Of a DNA stretch of 64,000 nucleotides, positions 28,201 to 43,200 are shown in pieces. Position numbers and translations under genes: made by a program. This stretch comes from Mytilus galloprovincialis (lineage: Eukaryota; Mollusca; Bivalvia; Mytilida; Mytilidae), in contig NC_134850.1 in the NCBI RefSeq assembly GCF_965363235.1, forward strand, positions 39,366,602 to 39,430,601, read 5' to 3'. The notes under the pieces are model-generated. The model did no database searches. It saw only the letters and a program-made list of their open reading frames with translations, and was not told the origin of the DNA. Numbering within the stretch: position 1 is the first letter of the stretch; the number at the start of each line of letters is the position of its first letter.

Positions 28201-31200
28201 TCTAAAAGAAGTCATTTGTATGTATTTCCCATAGGGTCCTATGTTAAACTAAGTACCCCACTGGCAGCCATCTGGGATAATGGATCGGCTACAAAGTAAC
28301 AACACTTGGTCAGTACCTTGTTAGAAATATGCTATGTCTTGTTTCATTCCATTCAGTGGTTCTCTATAAGAAGTCGTATGCATTTCCCATAGGCTCCTAT
28401 GTTAAACTAAATCCCCCGCTGGCAGCCATTTTGGATAATGGATCCGCTACAAAATACTAACACTTGGTCAGTACCTTGTTGAGAAGATCCATGCTATGTT
28501 TGGTTTCATTCTATTCAGTGGTTCTCTAAAAGAAGTCATTTGTATGCATTTCCCATAGGGTCCTATGTTAAACTTAGTCCCCCACTGGCGGCCATCTTGG
28601 ATGATGGATCGGCTACAAAGTAAAAACACTTGGTCAGCGCCTCGTAAGGAACATTCATGCTATGTTTTGTTTCATTCCATTCAGTGGTTCTCTAGAAGAA
28701 GTTCAAAATGTAAACCCGAAGGGCCAGGTGAGCTAAAAAGGGCATTAACAAAAATGTCTGCTTCTTTTGGAAGCAGATTGTGAGCTTAAATGAACGGTGA
28801 CCCCATATTTTTATTTTATATTTCTATAAGGTATAAGATAAAGTTTAATCATAGAAAAAATTAGCAAAATTCTATATTAGAAAAAAAAAGTTGATTTAGA
28901 CCCGCGAGCCCCTTTAAGTTGCTTAGATTTATTTGTGAAGCAATGGCCTTTCTTCTGTATTCAGTTTTAATTGTTTCAAGCATGCATAAAGTTATATGTC
29001 ACTTAATTCTGAAAAGTAAAATCATGTCTAATCATCAAGTTTTTAATTCTATAATTATATATTTACAGATGAAGTTTTCTAACTTTTAAATGGAAATTAT
29101 ACCAAAATGAGCACTTTTCAAAAAGGGAAAACCAATTAAAAATGTAACATTATTGCAAATGATGGATAAATCAGGGTATAGTGTATTCATATGACTGTAA
29201 ATTTAATTATTGCGATGTTTTTATTATTGCGAAAAATGCAACAGGGTTATAAATCCCAATAATTTTATTAAACTTGCATTTTGATTTTTTTTATATGAAT
29301 TAAACAGGATATTCTCAATATCCCTAAAAATAAAATCACAAAAATAAATGCATGCAATAATTTCTGAATTTACAGTATTTGTTTATCACTCCTAATACTC
29401 TTGTGAAATGTGGAGGTGTTTTTCTGGACAAAAATAGTTCATAATATATATATAATACAGTAACAATTTCTTACCATAAACATAATTAACAAGTGACTCA
29501 TTGTAAACAAACTTCTCTATACGAATGGTTAACTGGAAGTTGCATGCATCAAGTTCAAAAGAGAAGTCAAATGATCTTCCAAGAGAAGGAGCTTCAACAC
29601 AACACTTTATTCCTGTACATGTATCCATGATAATACATGTAGTCTCTCTACTGTTAAGGTATGGAAGCATCACAAAGGTAGAGCATTCTGTAAAAAATCA
29701 TTATATCTATTGTTATTGTCTTGTAAACTTGATATATACATGTATATAACAAGAGTGCACATGCTGAAATGTCTTGCCTTCTTTACTAATCATTGATATT
29801 ATGTTGATAGTCCTAAATATAAAGCTTTATTACAACTGTCACATAAACTTAACATTAACCAAGAAAAACTAAACATTGATCAATGAACCAAGAAAAAATT
29901 AGGTCAAGGTCAGATGAACCATGCCTGGCAGACATGTACAGCTAACTATTCTTCCATACAACAAATATAGTTGACCAATTGCTTATAAATTAAGAACCAT
30001 ATGCTCCGCAGGGCTCAGCTTTATACGACCGCAGAGGTCGAACCCTGAACGGTTGGGGCAAGTATGGACACAACATTCAAGCTGGATTCAGCTCTGAATT
30101 TGGATTGTGATTAAATAGTTGACACAGCATAGGTTTCTGACACAGAATGAATGTGGTCTAATGAACTTAAATTTTTTTTTGCTTTTGAGCAATTCACTAT
30201 GCTGTTGAATATTAATCCTCTCAAATAAAAAAAATGTTTGACAACCCCCCCCCCCCCCCCCCCCAAACCCCCCAATTTTTTGTTCACCTCCCCCTTTCCC
30301 TCATTCCAAAACTGATCTCAATACAAATTTCTAATGGAGTTTGCAACAATAACTACTCATTTAAATACATCATAAAAAATTAAAATATAAAATGTCATAG
30401 TCATGGTTAAAATTAATATTAATTAATAGTAACTTCTAAAAATGAGGTCAAGGTCAGATTACACCTGTCAAGTAGACATGTACACCTTACAATCAATCCA
30501 TACACTAAATATAGTAGACCTATTGCATATAGTATTAGAAAAACAGACCAAAACATAAAAACTTAACTATAACCACTGAACCATGAAAATGAGGTCAAGG
30601 TCAGATAACACCTGCCAGTTGGACATGTACACCTTACAGTGCTTCCATACACCTAATATACTAGGCCTATTGCTTATTGTATCTGAGATATGGACTTGAC
30701 CACAAAAGCTTAACCTTGTTCACTGATCCATGAAATGAGGTTGAGGTCAAGTGAAAACTGTCTGACGTGCATGAGGACCTTGCAAGGTATGAACATACCA
30801 AATATAGTTATCCTATTACTTATAATAAGAGAGAATTTAACATTACAAAAAATCTTAACTTTTTGTTCAAGTGGTCACTGAACCATGAAAATGAGGTCAA
30901 GGACATTGGACATGTGACTGACATAATGTTCGTAACATGAGGCATCTATATACAAAGTATGAAGCATCCAGGTCTTCCACCTTCTAAATAAAGCTTTTAA
31001 GAAGTTAGCTAACACCGCCACTGGATCACTATCCCTATGTCAAGCTTTCTGCAACAAAAGTTGCAGGCTCGACAAAAACTAAGTTCTAAATTAAGTCACC
31101 AAAACAAGGTAAACTACCTTAAACCAAAACTTTAGCGTGATACACTTAAAATTTTCCATGTTCAGTAAACCAAATTAAGTTATACATGAATAGTTTTACA

Positions 31201-34200
31201 TTACAGTAGATTTCTGAAGGGGAGGTGTATGCTGCCATAGTCTTGTTAATCTTCTGAAAAATGTAAAACCAGGTAAAGTCCGGATGAAAATATTTGTGTA
31301 ACGTGAAATGTCTAATTTATGACTCATCAATCAAATTGATGTCAAATATTCTAATGTATACCATTTTTGTATTGAATACAAATTTTATGAAGTTTAATAC
31401 CGGTACATGTACTTTCAACTGATTCACAAAATAAAGGTTTCAAGATCCATTGTTGAGAAAAAAGAGGAGGAGGGATGGAGAATGAAATACTAGTCAAGAT
31501 TAATTTTACCTTTTATCCAGCCATCATTGGTTGGTCCCCAAGGTTCTCTTGATCTATCACAAGAATATTCACTCAAAAAAGACAATGCATCAAGCTCCTC
31601 AAGGATCTGGTACAGCATGTACTCCTGTAACTCATCTGTCCTAGTGATATTTCTATTTGACATCCACTTGGTCAATGAAAAATCTTATAATAAAAAAATT
31701 TAATAGTAAATTTATATATGATATGTCCTTTACTATGCTAGATTTAATTTTATATAACTTAATTTTGGATGTAACGAGTCTTCTGATTGGCTGACGTCGT
31801 TTTGTTTATCAGCCCATAGACATAATTTTGTCATGTGACCATGACGTCAGCGTTTTTTCCTGATTTACTCTGGTTTAAAATGGATTTTAGAATTTAATTA
31901 TAAGAAATGACTGTAATATTTTTTCTGCCTATTCGAAATAACAAAAAAAATGTGGTGCACACTTTAAATAACCCGCTATGCAGGTTATTCAGTGTGCACC
32001 ACATTTTTGATGTTATTTCTTCATAGACAGAAAAAATATTAGTGTCATTCCTTAAATAAATTAGCTTGTAGTTTGTGTTTGTTTTTCTCACATTGCTTAA
32101 TATCATTGATAATATTCCTTGCAGTTTCATGTGAATATAATTTCAGTAGTTTTAGTACATGATATCTAAGTACTGATTATTGTGTAGAGGTCAGCAAATA
32201 CTCCTTGTCATGATGCTTGCAGCAGTAAACAAAACAAATGTATTACGTTCATCAATGAAATGCTTACTTAATCTAGTTAATAGGGGACATCACCACAATA
32301 AAGTTCCTTATTGTGAATTTCAGTATAAGGAAAAGATAATACTGTGGATTCATTATTATTTGTTGGATACCAATTTTCGTGGGTTTCGTGGGTACAGGTG
32401 AACCACGAATTTAAATGTTCAACGAATTACATATTTTCAATAGGCTTTGTATACAGAGATTGGAAAACCAGGAAATCAAATATCCACGAATATGCAAATC
32501 TTCCTTAATCCATGAAAACTGATACCCACGAAAACAAATGAATCCTCAGTATAACGAAAAATTTTGTGGAATTTTATGGTAACAAGCATTGTGAACAAAC
32601 TGTGTTGAAACAAACTAATGTTAAAGAACATAATAAAAAAATAAACAAAAAAATTCCATTTATAAAGGGGCAAAACTCAAGAATGAAAAACAAGTCCATC
32701 AAAATTCTAACTTTATCATAGTTTGTGGCAATAAGCATTGTGTATGAGTTTCATAGCATTTGGTTGAGGTAAACTAATTTTAGTACAAAGAACAGACAAG
32801 AGTATCACTTAAAAATAGTACATGAACCGTTTTGTTATTTTGAAGAACATTTTCAAGTATTCTGTTTGCAAAGATCTTACCTTCTACAACAAAGTCTTCT
32901 GAATATCTACACTGTTGTTTTGGTAGTAGGACATTGTTCAGAACATTCACTATGTCATCCTCACAAGTACTGTTAGCCTCAAAACAAACTGATACATTCA
33001 TACTGACAATATACATCTTGTCATTTGGCAAATCATCTATTGCAAAACTTTAAAAGAAAGATATTTAGATTAATACATGATCATCAAAATGTGACAAACT
33101 TATTTTTCAATTCTACATATTATTGATAAATCAGCAAGAATACTATGCAATGTTTTAGGGGTCTTTAATTCTTTTGGGAGATAATTGCAAAACATTAAGA
33201 CCAAACACATGTGCAGCTACTTCAATTTTAGACAAAAAAACTTCTAAAATAGTTTTCTAAATGCAAGACACAGGTCATATTAAGTTTAAAAAGAAAATGA
33301 CTTATAGTGTTCTAATCAGAATACCTACTTCATGTTTACGACTCCTAATAAAGATACTGCTAAAACCGTACCTGCAAAAATCAAGTAATACTAATTTGGT
33401 TATTGTTGCATATGTACTAATGATTAAATACATTATGATGTCAAAACATTCTTAAGGGTTCCACGGAACCCAGGCTCAACAAAAATGAGGAAAAAAATCT
33501 TTAAAAACATTCCTCTTGATACTATCTTTTGATTGCGAGAAGCTTCTGTCATTGTTTGGTAAAAAGCCAGGATAGTTCATGAATCTAATAAATGTTTTAA
33601 AAACTTTATCTGCAGACTGTTTGTAATGTTAACTTGAGAAAAACTAAGTCCATTAATATATAAAGTAAAATACAGATACACAGGTACAAAATTATAACAA
33701 CATTTCTTTCTTGATACTAGCTATAGCTTTTGATCATAAACAAGCTTCTGTCCAAGCTGGGTACAAATTAAAAATAGTATAAATAAAGGCAACAGTAGTA
33801 TACCGCTGTTCAAACTCATAAATCCATGGACAACAAGAATGTGTCCTCAGTACACGAATGCCCCACTCGCACTATCATTTTCCATGTTCAGTGGACCGTG
33901 AGATTGGGGTAAAAACTCTAATTTGGCATTAAAATTAGAAAGATCATATCATAGGGAACATGTGTACTAAGTTTGAAGTCGATTGGACTTCAACTTCATC
34001 AAAAACTACCTTGACCAAAAACTTTAACCTGAAGCAGGACAGACGGACGAACGGACGGACGGACGAACGGACGGACGGACGAACGGACGGACGGACGAAC
34101 GGACGGACGGACGAACGGACGCACAGACCAGAAAACATAATGCCCCTCTACTATCGTAGGTGGGGCATAAAAATCAAAATCGGGGTAACAAACTAAAACT

Positions 34201-37200
34201 GAGGAAAACGTATTAAATATAAGAGGAGAACAACGACACAACACTACAATGTTTTGGTAGTAGGACATTTTATATATTTATTAAAATATATATTTATTAA
34301 AATTTTAAAAACTTTTAACCACAGAGTGAATATTTGTGGACGCAGCTGACGCCAACAGAATGTAGGATCGCTATGTCTCGCTTTTTCAACTAGAGTCAAA
34401 ATCTCACCAAAAAGCCACACTTTTAAACTTCTTTTAAAAATGAATCTCTTTCAAAAGCCAAAATGCCAGGTAGAACAAATTTGTTCATAAGAGTACTTTA
34501 TACATTATAAAGAGTATGAATAATGCATAAATACTGGATCAAAACTTTATTTTTCATAATGTGATAAGCTAAACAAAAGAATTTTTCTTAATACTTATAA
34601 TTTACAGCTATTTCTGTTTACATGTGTAGTATTTCAGCCAGATTACAACTTAAGAGCCGATTTTGTTCACTAAATGAACCTAATATTCTCTTTACAAGGT
34701 GCACAGATTTGTAGATCTAGAGATAATATAAATGTTGCAAAAAATTCTTACATGATCATTAATTAGGTATAAAACAGGAAGTTGACAAAGTAATAAATCT
34801 GAAAACACCTCACAATATAATATGCTGAAATCCTGAGATAAATTTCCGGAAAATCTGAGATGTAGTTCAGAAAAAAAATGTGACAGAAATGTTTTGCGAC
34901 AAATGCATTGACACAGAGAATGGGAATAACAATGTCTAATATACCCTTTTCCTTAAATATTATAAATCCTTGTCAGAATATAACTCACGACATATAATTA
35001 AAGATATAATGCATTGCCAAGTATGCATGCAAGGATCATCAAAAAGTTTGGACTAGTTTATTTCAAAATTAGGGTAGGGGTTACACCTAACTACATTGTC
35101 ATCAACCATAAACCTAAATAAAGAATAATTACATTATCTGAGTAAATAAATAAATGGGGAATGTGACCATGGACACAGATGATGCCCCTGCTGGCATATA
35201 ACATTATAAAGGGACACAACTCAAGAACAGTAAAAGTAATGCTACCCAAAGTTGTACTTGATCTGAGATTGTTGTAGTATATGTTTCATAAAATTTAGTT
35301 GAGGCAAACTTAAGTCAGAAAAGAAAAACCATTTGAAAAGGGTTATAACTCTAGAACTGTAAAAGTAACATCACAAATATTCAAACTTGATCTGTGTTCT
35401 GTGGCATGAGCATTGTGTATAAGTTTCCCAACATTTGGTTGAGGCGAACTAAAGTAAGAGAATGGAAACCAATTTTGGGATGTTAGGACGTACAGATGGA
35501 CAAGGGTAAAACTTGATTCCCCCTTTGTCACGGAGGGGGCATAATTACATTTATCTAAAATAAATACAAAATCTCAATTTCATAGTTAACAAATATTCAT
35601 CAAAAAATCGTTTATATCTTTCATACCCCAACTATAGTCTTGAAGACTTCTGTCAAACTGCATCTTTTCTATACCAACTGTCAGTCTATGATAACAAGGA
35701 TCAATGTCCAAGTAAATGTAGAATGATTTGTTCAGCAGCTCCACATCCATACAACAATCCACACTGGTACATGTATCAGACAGACTGCAAACAATATTGT
35801 CTGGTAGATGTGAGTTTAAGTGAATCTTCAGAGGGCATGCTGAAAAATATAGAAAGGAGAGACTAACATAACATTAATTAGATATCTGGAATGGCTAAAC
35901 AACCCTTTTTTTTTTAAGGGACAGACTGATCATTACAGAGAGACAGTGGTACTCTAAGTAGTAGTATAAAATAACTTTATGTACTCTGGATTAATGATTT
36001 TTATAGATAATCAATGGTTTGTTAAAAAAAAAAGGTGTTTCTCAGCTACAATCTCATGGAACAGTGACAGCCTTCACATGAGATGTGACTGAGAAACATC
36101 CTTGAGTTATAAATACCATTCATCTGTTTATTGCTATTTTGCCTGTGGCCTCGTTGATGTTTACATTGACAACGGCACAAAATTGCGCCCTCTATTTTGA
36201 TACTTTTCTAACTCAAACAAGCAGCAAAATATGAAAAATTATCTAAAAACAGATTTAAGGAAATATAATCAAACTAGTGACAATATAAGGTACCAATTTT
36301 CATGGATTTTGTGAATATAGGTAAACCACAAATTTAAATGTACAACAAAGTACAAATTTTCCATAGGCTTCTATGCTGTTTTTGGCAAAACCATTAAATC
36401 ACCTGCTGCAAAACTACCATTCTTCTTTGAACCATGAAAATTGGTACTGACAATAAAAAATCTACAGTAATAAATACACTGAACAGAAAAAAAATCCTTA
36501 CAACTTCTCCACCCATCAGCTGTCAGTGGAAAATCAGGAAGGCTGCTTGTATTACATTGTTTACTCTCATAATACTTGGAAACACCAAGTTCTTCTAGTA
36601 AATCTGTCAATGATTGTCCATCTAAAGATGTATTTGCTTGAAATCCATTTTCAGTTTTCCATTTAGTCATAGAGAAATCTTAAAATGAATGAAAAAGAAT
36701 CATTAAAATACAGACTGAGAGTTACATTAATACTAAGGCTAGGTGAATCAAAATGAATTCTAGTTTAGGGGAATTCTTCAACTTGTTCATATCATAGTTA
36801 ACCTTCAAGTCTATCAACTTGTACAATAAAATAATAAAACTTTCATACTTGAGAATTTTTTTAAAAACTTGTACAAATCAGTCTAACTTCAAGATTTGAG
36901 GAATATCTTAAACTTGTACAATTCAGTCAAACTTCCAGATAAGAGATATTTTTAACTTGGACAAATCAGTCAATCCACAAGATTAGTGGATATCTTCTAA
37001 TCTTGTACAAATCAGTCAAACTTCTTAGATAAGTGTACAAGAATGAGCAATTTGTCAATTTTAAATCATGGTTAGATGGACACTTTAATTAACCCAACAA
37101 ATCAGTCATCATCCCAGATTATATTTTTTTACTTTTACAAATCCTAGTCAACCTACCAGATTTCGAGCTACCAGTATCATTAACTTGAACAAATCATTGT

Positions 37201-40200
37201 CAACTTTTTAGATCATGGGCTATTTTCAAATTTTACAAGATACAATCAAACTCTAAGATTAGGTCTATCTGAACCCAGAACATCAAGTCATACTGAATTT
37301 GTCTGAATTTTTTCGTATTTTAACATTAGGTTAGATTGTCAGAACATAACTCAATTTCCCATATACAACGCTGCCATAAAAATTTCAACAAACCTGTACA
37401 AAAAATTAAATACCTGGTTTTAGTAATGGCCTTTTCCAGTCACAATTTTCTTTTGCTAGAATATTGTTTTCAAGAACTGTTATCCTATAATCACAGGCTG
37501 CTTCAGAATCCCAACATATACTTATTTCCATACTGATAATATAGTTGTTACTTCCAGGTAATTCTTCAAGTTGAAAACTACAAAAAAAAAAAATGATTTA
37601 AAATTCATAAGTGTCTTGAGAATAAAGTAAACAATTTCAGATATTTGTTATTTATATGTCTTTTTACCGTAATAAGACTAAAACATAAACACATGTATAT
37701 AATAACAGCAAAATTAAAAAGGTTTTCACTATTTTCATACTCTATAAAACATACCTGTACTATATGGTGTTTCCAAAATACTGCTACATGGTGAAATTCA
37801 ATGGTAAAATAGTTTTTTCTCAAAACATTAAAATTACTTACTTGTAACTAAAAGACAACTTACTTAAGTTGATAAATTCCACCAAGATATATTTCATGCT
37901 CTGATTCTATAAAGAAATAAGCAGAAATTCTTTAAAATCTTGAAATCATATATAGGGGTACTAAAGTGCCAATCTGCCAAAGAATCAGGCAGTGGTAAAT
38001 AAAAGACATTAAGTACACAAATGCAAGCAAATTATAGTAAAATAGCAATTTAAACACAAAAAAGTATACAATATTAATATTGCAGGTCATTTCAGCAAAA
38101 ATATATTTTGACTGATTTTAGCAGTAAATTTGATTCATAAAAAGAAATAGTTTCGTAATTCAGTTTTTTCTAAGTTGAAAAAGGCGGGAAGTAACTTATA
38201 AGTACACCATTGATTATTCGAGATGTAATTACATAATAACAACTTATAAATAACAAATAAATATTGAAATACTTACTCCAATCAAATTCAAGAAGTGATT
38301 TTGAAAATTTATACTTTTCAATTCCACCATCAATAACATCATTACAGGAATCAATATTGATGAATAAATTGAGACTTGTAAGTATCTTCTCATCATAGAC
38401 ACAACAGTCTATAGAACTACAATGACCATTGATGTAGCATCTAACAGGTCCATCCAATGGGTCTATGTTCATTATCTTTGGGCAATCTATAAATACGTTT
38501 AAAGCGATGCAACATTACCAACATTTAAATATTTGATAAAAATAATAATAATAATTATTTTACATCCCCCCTTTTTCTTATTGATACTGTATTGATATTT
38601 TGTCATAAACGAAATTCATTTGTTCAGTGTTTGTTATTTGTTTTTGTTAATATATCTTTTTGATCGAGATAAGCCATTTCAATTGATATTGTATAGTGTG
38701 TTTTTCTATGTTGAAATGTTACACTTAAGTTTCAGGTTAGGATGAAGGTTGGCACCTGTAAAAACATTTATTCCCCTGCATCATTTGTTTGCATCTATCT
38801 TATGTCAGGAACCTGTTATTCAGTGGTTGTAGTTTGTTGACATGGTTAATAAGTGTTTCTCGTATCTTTTAGAATTTTTAAACTTCACATTTCATTGGTG
38901 TGACAAAAAGTTAAAAGGATTTAAAAGTTTGATGATTGTTTTATTCTCATACAAAGCATGTTAAACCCTGCCACATTCTGTATGTGACTGTCCCAAGTTA
39001 GGGGACGGTAGAGCAAAAGTTGCTGTGGGTTAATATCTGTCATATTTGTATTTATGGAATTATTTTGTTATAAATTAGGCTGTTAGTTTACACAATTGAA
39101 TTGTTTCATATTTTTCGTTTCGAGGCATTTTATAGCTGACTACAGTATGGGTTTTTCTTATTGTTGATGGCTATAAGGTTGCCTTTCATTGCTTACATCC
39201 ACCTTATTTGAACATACCACATCAGCTTATTCTTATACAGAAGGAAATGCCTAATTTTCTGCAGCAAGTTTTCAGTACCAGTTTTATCTGGAGTTTGTAT
39301 TAAAAAACTTTTGTTTTTGTGTTTGCTATTTAAATACATCTGTCTTTTGTTGATCCTTTTTAAGTTTCTTCTTTTTTTCTTTTTGTTTTTGTCTTGTACA
39401 TCACTACATGTCCTCTGGATTTTGACATTATGATTTTCTTTCTGAGAATAATTGGCTTTATATTGTCAGAAATGATATATTCAGATGGAAATCCTAGTAT
39501 AAATTTTTAAAATTTGAAGTAGTAATCCTAAATTTTCCAAAACATTTGCATACCTGACAGTAAGACATTATCCACAAAGTGTTTTGGACATGTACTCTCT
39601 TCCATGTAAAGTCCTATTCTAGTTTCGTCCATTAGGTGTAGAATAAGCTCTTGTTCAGAATAATCATAGTGATTTAGCTTAGAGATTCTCCAGTCATTGT
39701 ATGAAAAACCTGAAATCATATACACATACAATAAGCTTATATTGTAAACAAAATATTTAACTTTAAGATGATGAAAAGCAAAAATACTGTTCCTCTGCTT
39801 TAGATTTGTCAAGTGCTAAAAAAGATTTTCTACTTATGGAAAAAACTATATCAAAATTATAGAAAACTTCATCAGCTCTTACTCAAAATATGGACAATTT
39901 TATGTTAAAGGGGTTTTAAATTCTTTTGACTACTGTACAATACTAATTTTTAACCATTTTTAGCAAATCACTACTGTACTTTAAAATTCAAGACCCATAT
40001 TTGCTATTTGAGGAGTAGAATATAAAGTAAACATTTTGGAAGGTGTATGAAACATTGTAACTTATACACTGTTCACAGTAGGGACTTTATTTTTAGACAA
40101 CAAACATTAAAGGATGATAAACTTAAGTAATTTTATGTATAATTACTTGGTAATGTATAGTTTTGTCTCCAATCACATTGTTCTTTGGGTATATCAACAT

Positions 40201-43200
40201 TGTCAAGTACGGTTATATTCTGTTCACATGGTTGTCTTGATGACATACATACTTCAAGCGACACTGATAATCTGTACTTCTGAGCATAGTGTAAATTGTG
40301 AACTTGATAGCTGAAAATAAGATCAACTTCAATAAATGATGTTCAATTGAAAAGTTATTGGCCTCTTTATGATTTCATAAGAAAAGAAAAGCATTGTTGA
40401 AATACAAAAAAAAACTGAAAGAAATGCTTCAACAGTAAATTTTTGCAGAAAATAAGAAACTTTTCATGAGAATTAGTTGGTGTTATTCAAGGTACAATGT
40501 ATTTAAATTATTGCAAGATCTGTTATTCATACATATACACTGATTTAAAACTATCATATTACATGTACTAACTTAATTCTAAGGATTCCATTTAACCAAA
40601 AAGATTTCTTTGTTCCCCACTGATAGTTGAAAAGCATCTGTACAAATTGCAGTTTTTCTATTCCAACAGTCATCTTTAGGTTACAAGCATCCAGATCCAG
40701 AAACATGTTAAATGATCTCTGAAGAACAGGAACTTCAACACAACAGCTCATGAAAGTACATGAGTCACCCAGATGACATTTTGTTGTTGGTGATAGTACT
40801 GGTAAACTTGTAGATGCCAGACATTCTGGAAATAAAGAAGGCATACACTTAAAAAATAATATACTGCTCATTCACAGATGAGATTTATCATGGATCACAC
40901 TTAAAAAAGATTGATTCAATGTTGGTTGCTTAACGTCTAGAAAAAAACAAAGAAGAACAATACATGGTTATAAATTAAACATGATCCAACTTCAGATCAA
41001 GAATAAGATTGTTATAGAAAATAACTGCAATAATGAAAACTTTATCAATAATCAAGCAATTTGAATGAAACTGCTTAATGTCCAACATTTTGTTAATGAA
41101 ATAAATTGACAAATTAAAGATTTTGCACAATCATCAAATATCAGTAGATGTCTATTGATTTGAAAAATTTCACCAATTTGTATCATTACTCATTTGCAAT
41201 GATACCAAATTACTTTGTTTTCTTACCAAAAACTCTCTGATCAAACTGAAAAATGTTGTCTACTTAACTTTCATTGAAAAAAATAAACCTATTTTATGAT
41301 ATGATATCTCAAAGTTTTACACCATATCGAACTTTGTAAACCGAACAATTTTCAGTCAGTGATTATGCAAGATGTGATACTACTACTATAAATATTTGGT
41401 AAACAGGAAGATAATATGCAATGGCAGTTAAAACATATTAAAATACATAGCATGTTCAAATAAAGCTTAATATCAAAGAGAGCTCTATATATACCAAACA
41501 AGTCATTTTGTATAAGGTATCAAAATAAATACATAACTCTAAATCATACCAGAGTTCCAGCTGTCTGAGAGCAAATTGCTATTTTCACATTCATTTGAGA
41601 AATAACTCTCAATGTCCAAATCATTGTACAATCTAAGAAGTTCAAGGCTACTTAAATTTCTAGAATCAATATTTCTTCCAGAAGTCCAATCCAAAAAGTC
41701 AAAATCTGAAATGGAATAAACATATCTTAGAAACAACAACAAACAGTTTCTCGTATTCTCTAAATATAATTCATCCTTCTCCTTTTATCAAATTATTGTC
41801 TTTTTAACAAGACACTCCTATAGATCCTAATCACTCACCTGATACCTATATAAAACTTGATATCTATGTTTACTTTATAAGCAATTCAGATTTTGTTTTC
41901 AAAACACATGAATTATTTTAAAATAAACAGTTTTTATGGGCACTCAAGTTCATTTGAATAGAACTTCTTTTGGCAAAATTTTCCAAGCCAACCAACTCTT
42001 GTTTAAACTTTAATTTTAATATTATCTAGGTAGCTGTCAATCTTCTGTTTCAAGATCAAAATTTCACCAATATAATCATTAAAACAAAATAACTCTAATG
42101 ATGGTTTCAGTCAAATATTTACTTTTAGAACATCTTGTTTAATGATCACTATTGCAGTAAACAGTTTCTTCCTGTCTTTAACACTTTTGAAAGATAATAT
42201 ATATAAACCAAAACAACAAAAACTCAAAAAAATATCAAAAATTGTTATTTAAAGCCATTTACTCCTGAAATAGGTTAATTGATGGTTTGGTCATATTGGA
42301 ATTTTTAAATGCTTACCTGTAACTCTGAAATCATTCTGCAAATTTCTAGGTTGTTTAGGAAGTCTTGCATTCTTTAGTATAAAAGTAGTCCAGGCACATG
42401 GTTTGTAACTCTCCCAACATACAGAAACCTCCATTGTCACCAAGTATTCATTCACTGATTCATATATATTATATCTAGATAAAGAAAAACATATACAAAA
42501 CACTTGAATTATTAAATGAAATATAAAATATGTAACAAAACAGAAAAATCTTGTTTGAAACTATAAAAATATCCATATTAAAAAAATGCTTACGGTTTTT
42601 ATTGGATTTTGCTATTGTGCTTTGCCTTTTTGTTTTTCTTTGTGGACATATTTTTAGTTTTTTTTAGTTATTAAGATTAGGACTCAATGTTGACTGCTGT
42701 ACCCTAAGAGAGTTTTATAAAAGTATAACACAATCGTCCAGTTGAAGAAAGAAGTTTGCAAGTTGGAAGCGTCTGTGACAACAACATGGAGGACATCATA
42801 AACGCTTTTGGTATAGCGTCACAGTCTGCCACACAATGTGTGTCAGGTCATCAAAAGGCAGTAAACCTTCTTGTTAATCAAACACCAGGGGAAAGTATCC
42901 ATAATAAGAAATTTGATCTGGAGCAGTGATACAAGCACAAATATAAACAATGTATGCCTCAATCGGCACATAGCTGGACAGAACCATCCTACACCACCAT
43001 CTATTGGACATGTGTTACTACCCATCTAGTACTCGACAGCAGTCTAATTTTCATATTCAAATGTAGATATAGTGGCACTCTCATTGAATCTAGTATAATA
43101 GAGGGTTAGGATATTAATTTAGTTGCACTCTCCTAATATCCAATTTTGAGTTGTTCTGTTATAGCAGATGGGATTCAAGTTAATGTTGGAAACACATCCA

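Larger units (their letters stand above)
26546..28917. mobile_element. TIR element split by an F2-like minisatellite element
   Basis: Left end near AAGGAGGCTCTCGGGTAC, right end near GACCCGCGAGCCCCTTTAA, roughly inverted. Between them a 1.8-kb insertion (26938-28737) separates 0.39 kb from 0.18 kb of this element. I recall this family from mussel sequence. No transposase. Confidence 0.6.

Noticed and set aside
26938-28737. CRISPR-like regularly repeated array
   Set aside because: Units are contiguous and 164 bp long without unique spacers; eukaryotic minisatellite.
33944-34268. Arginine/proline/serine-rich frames on both strands
   Set aside because: Translation of the GGAC simple repeat of an F1 element.
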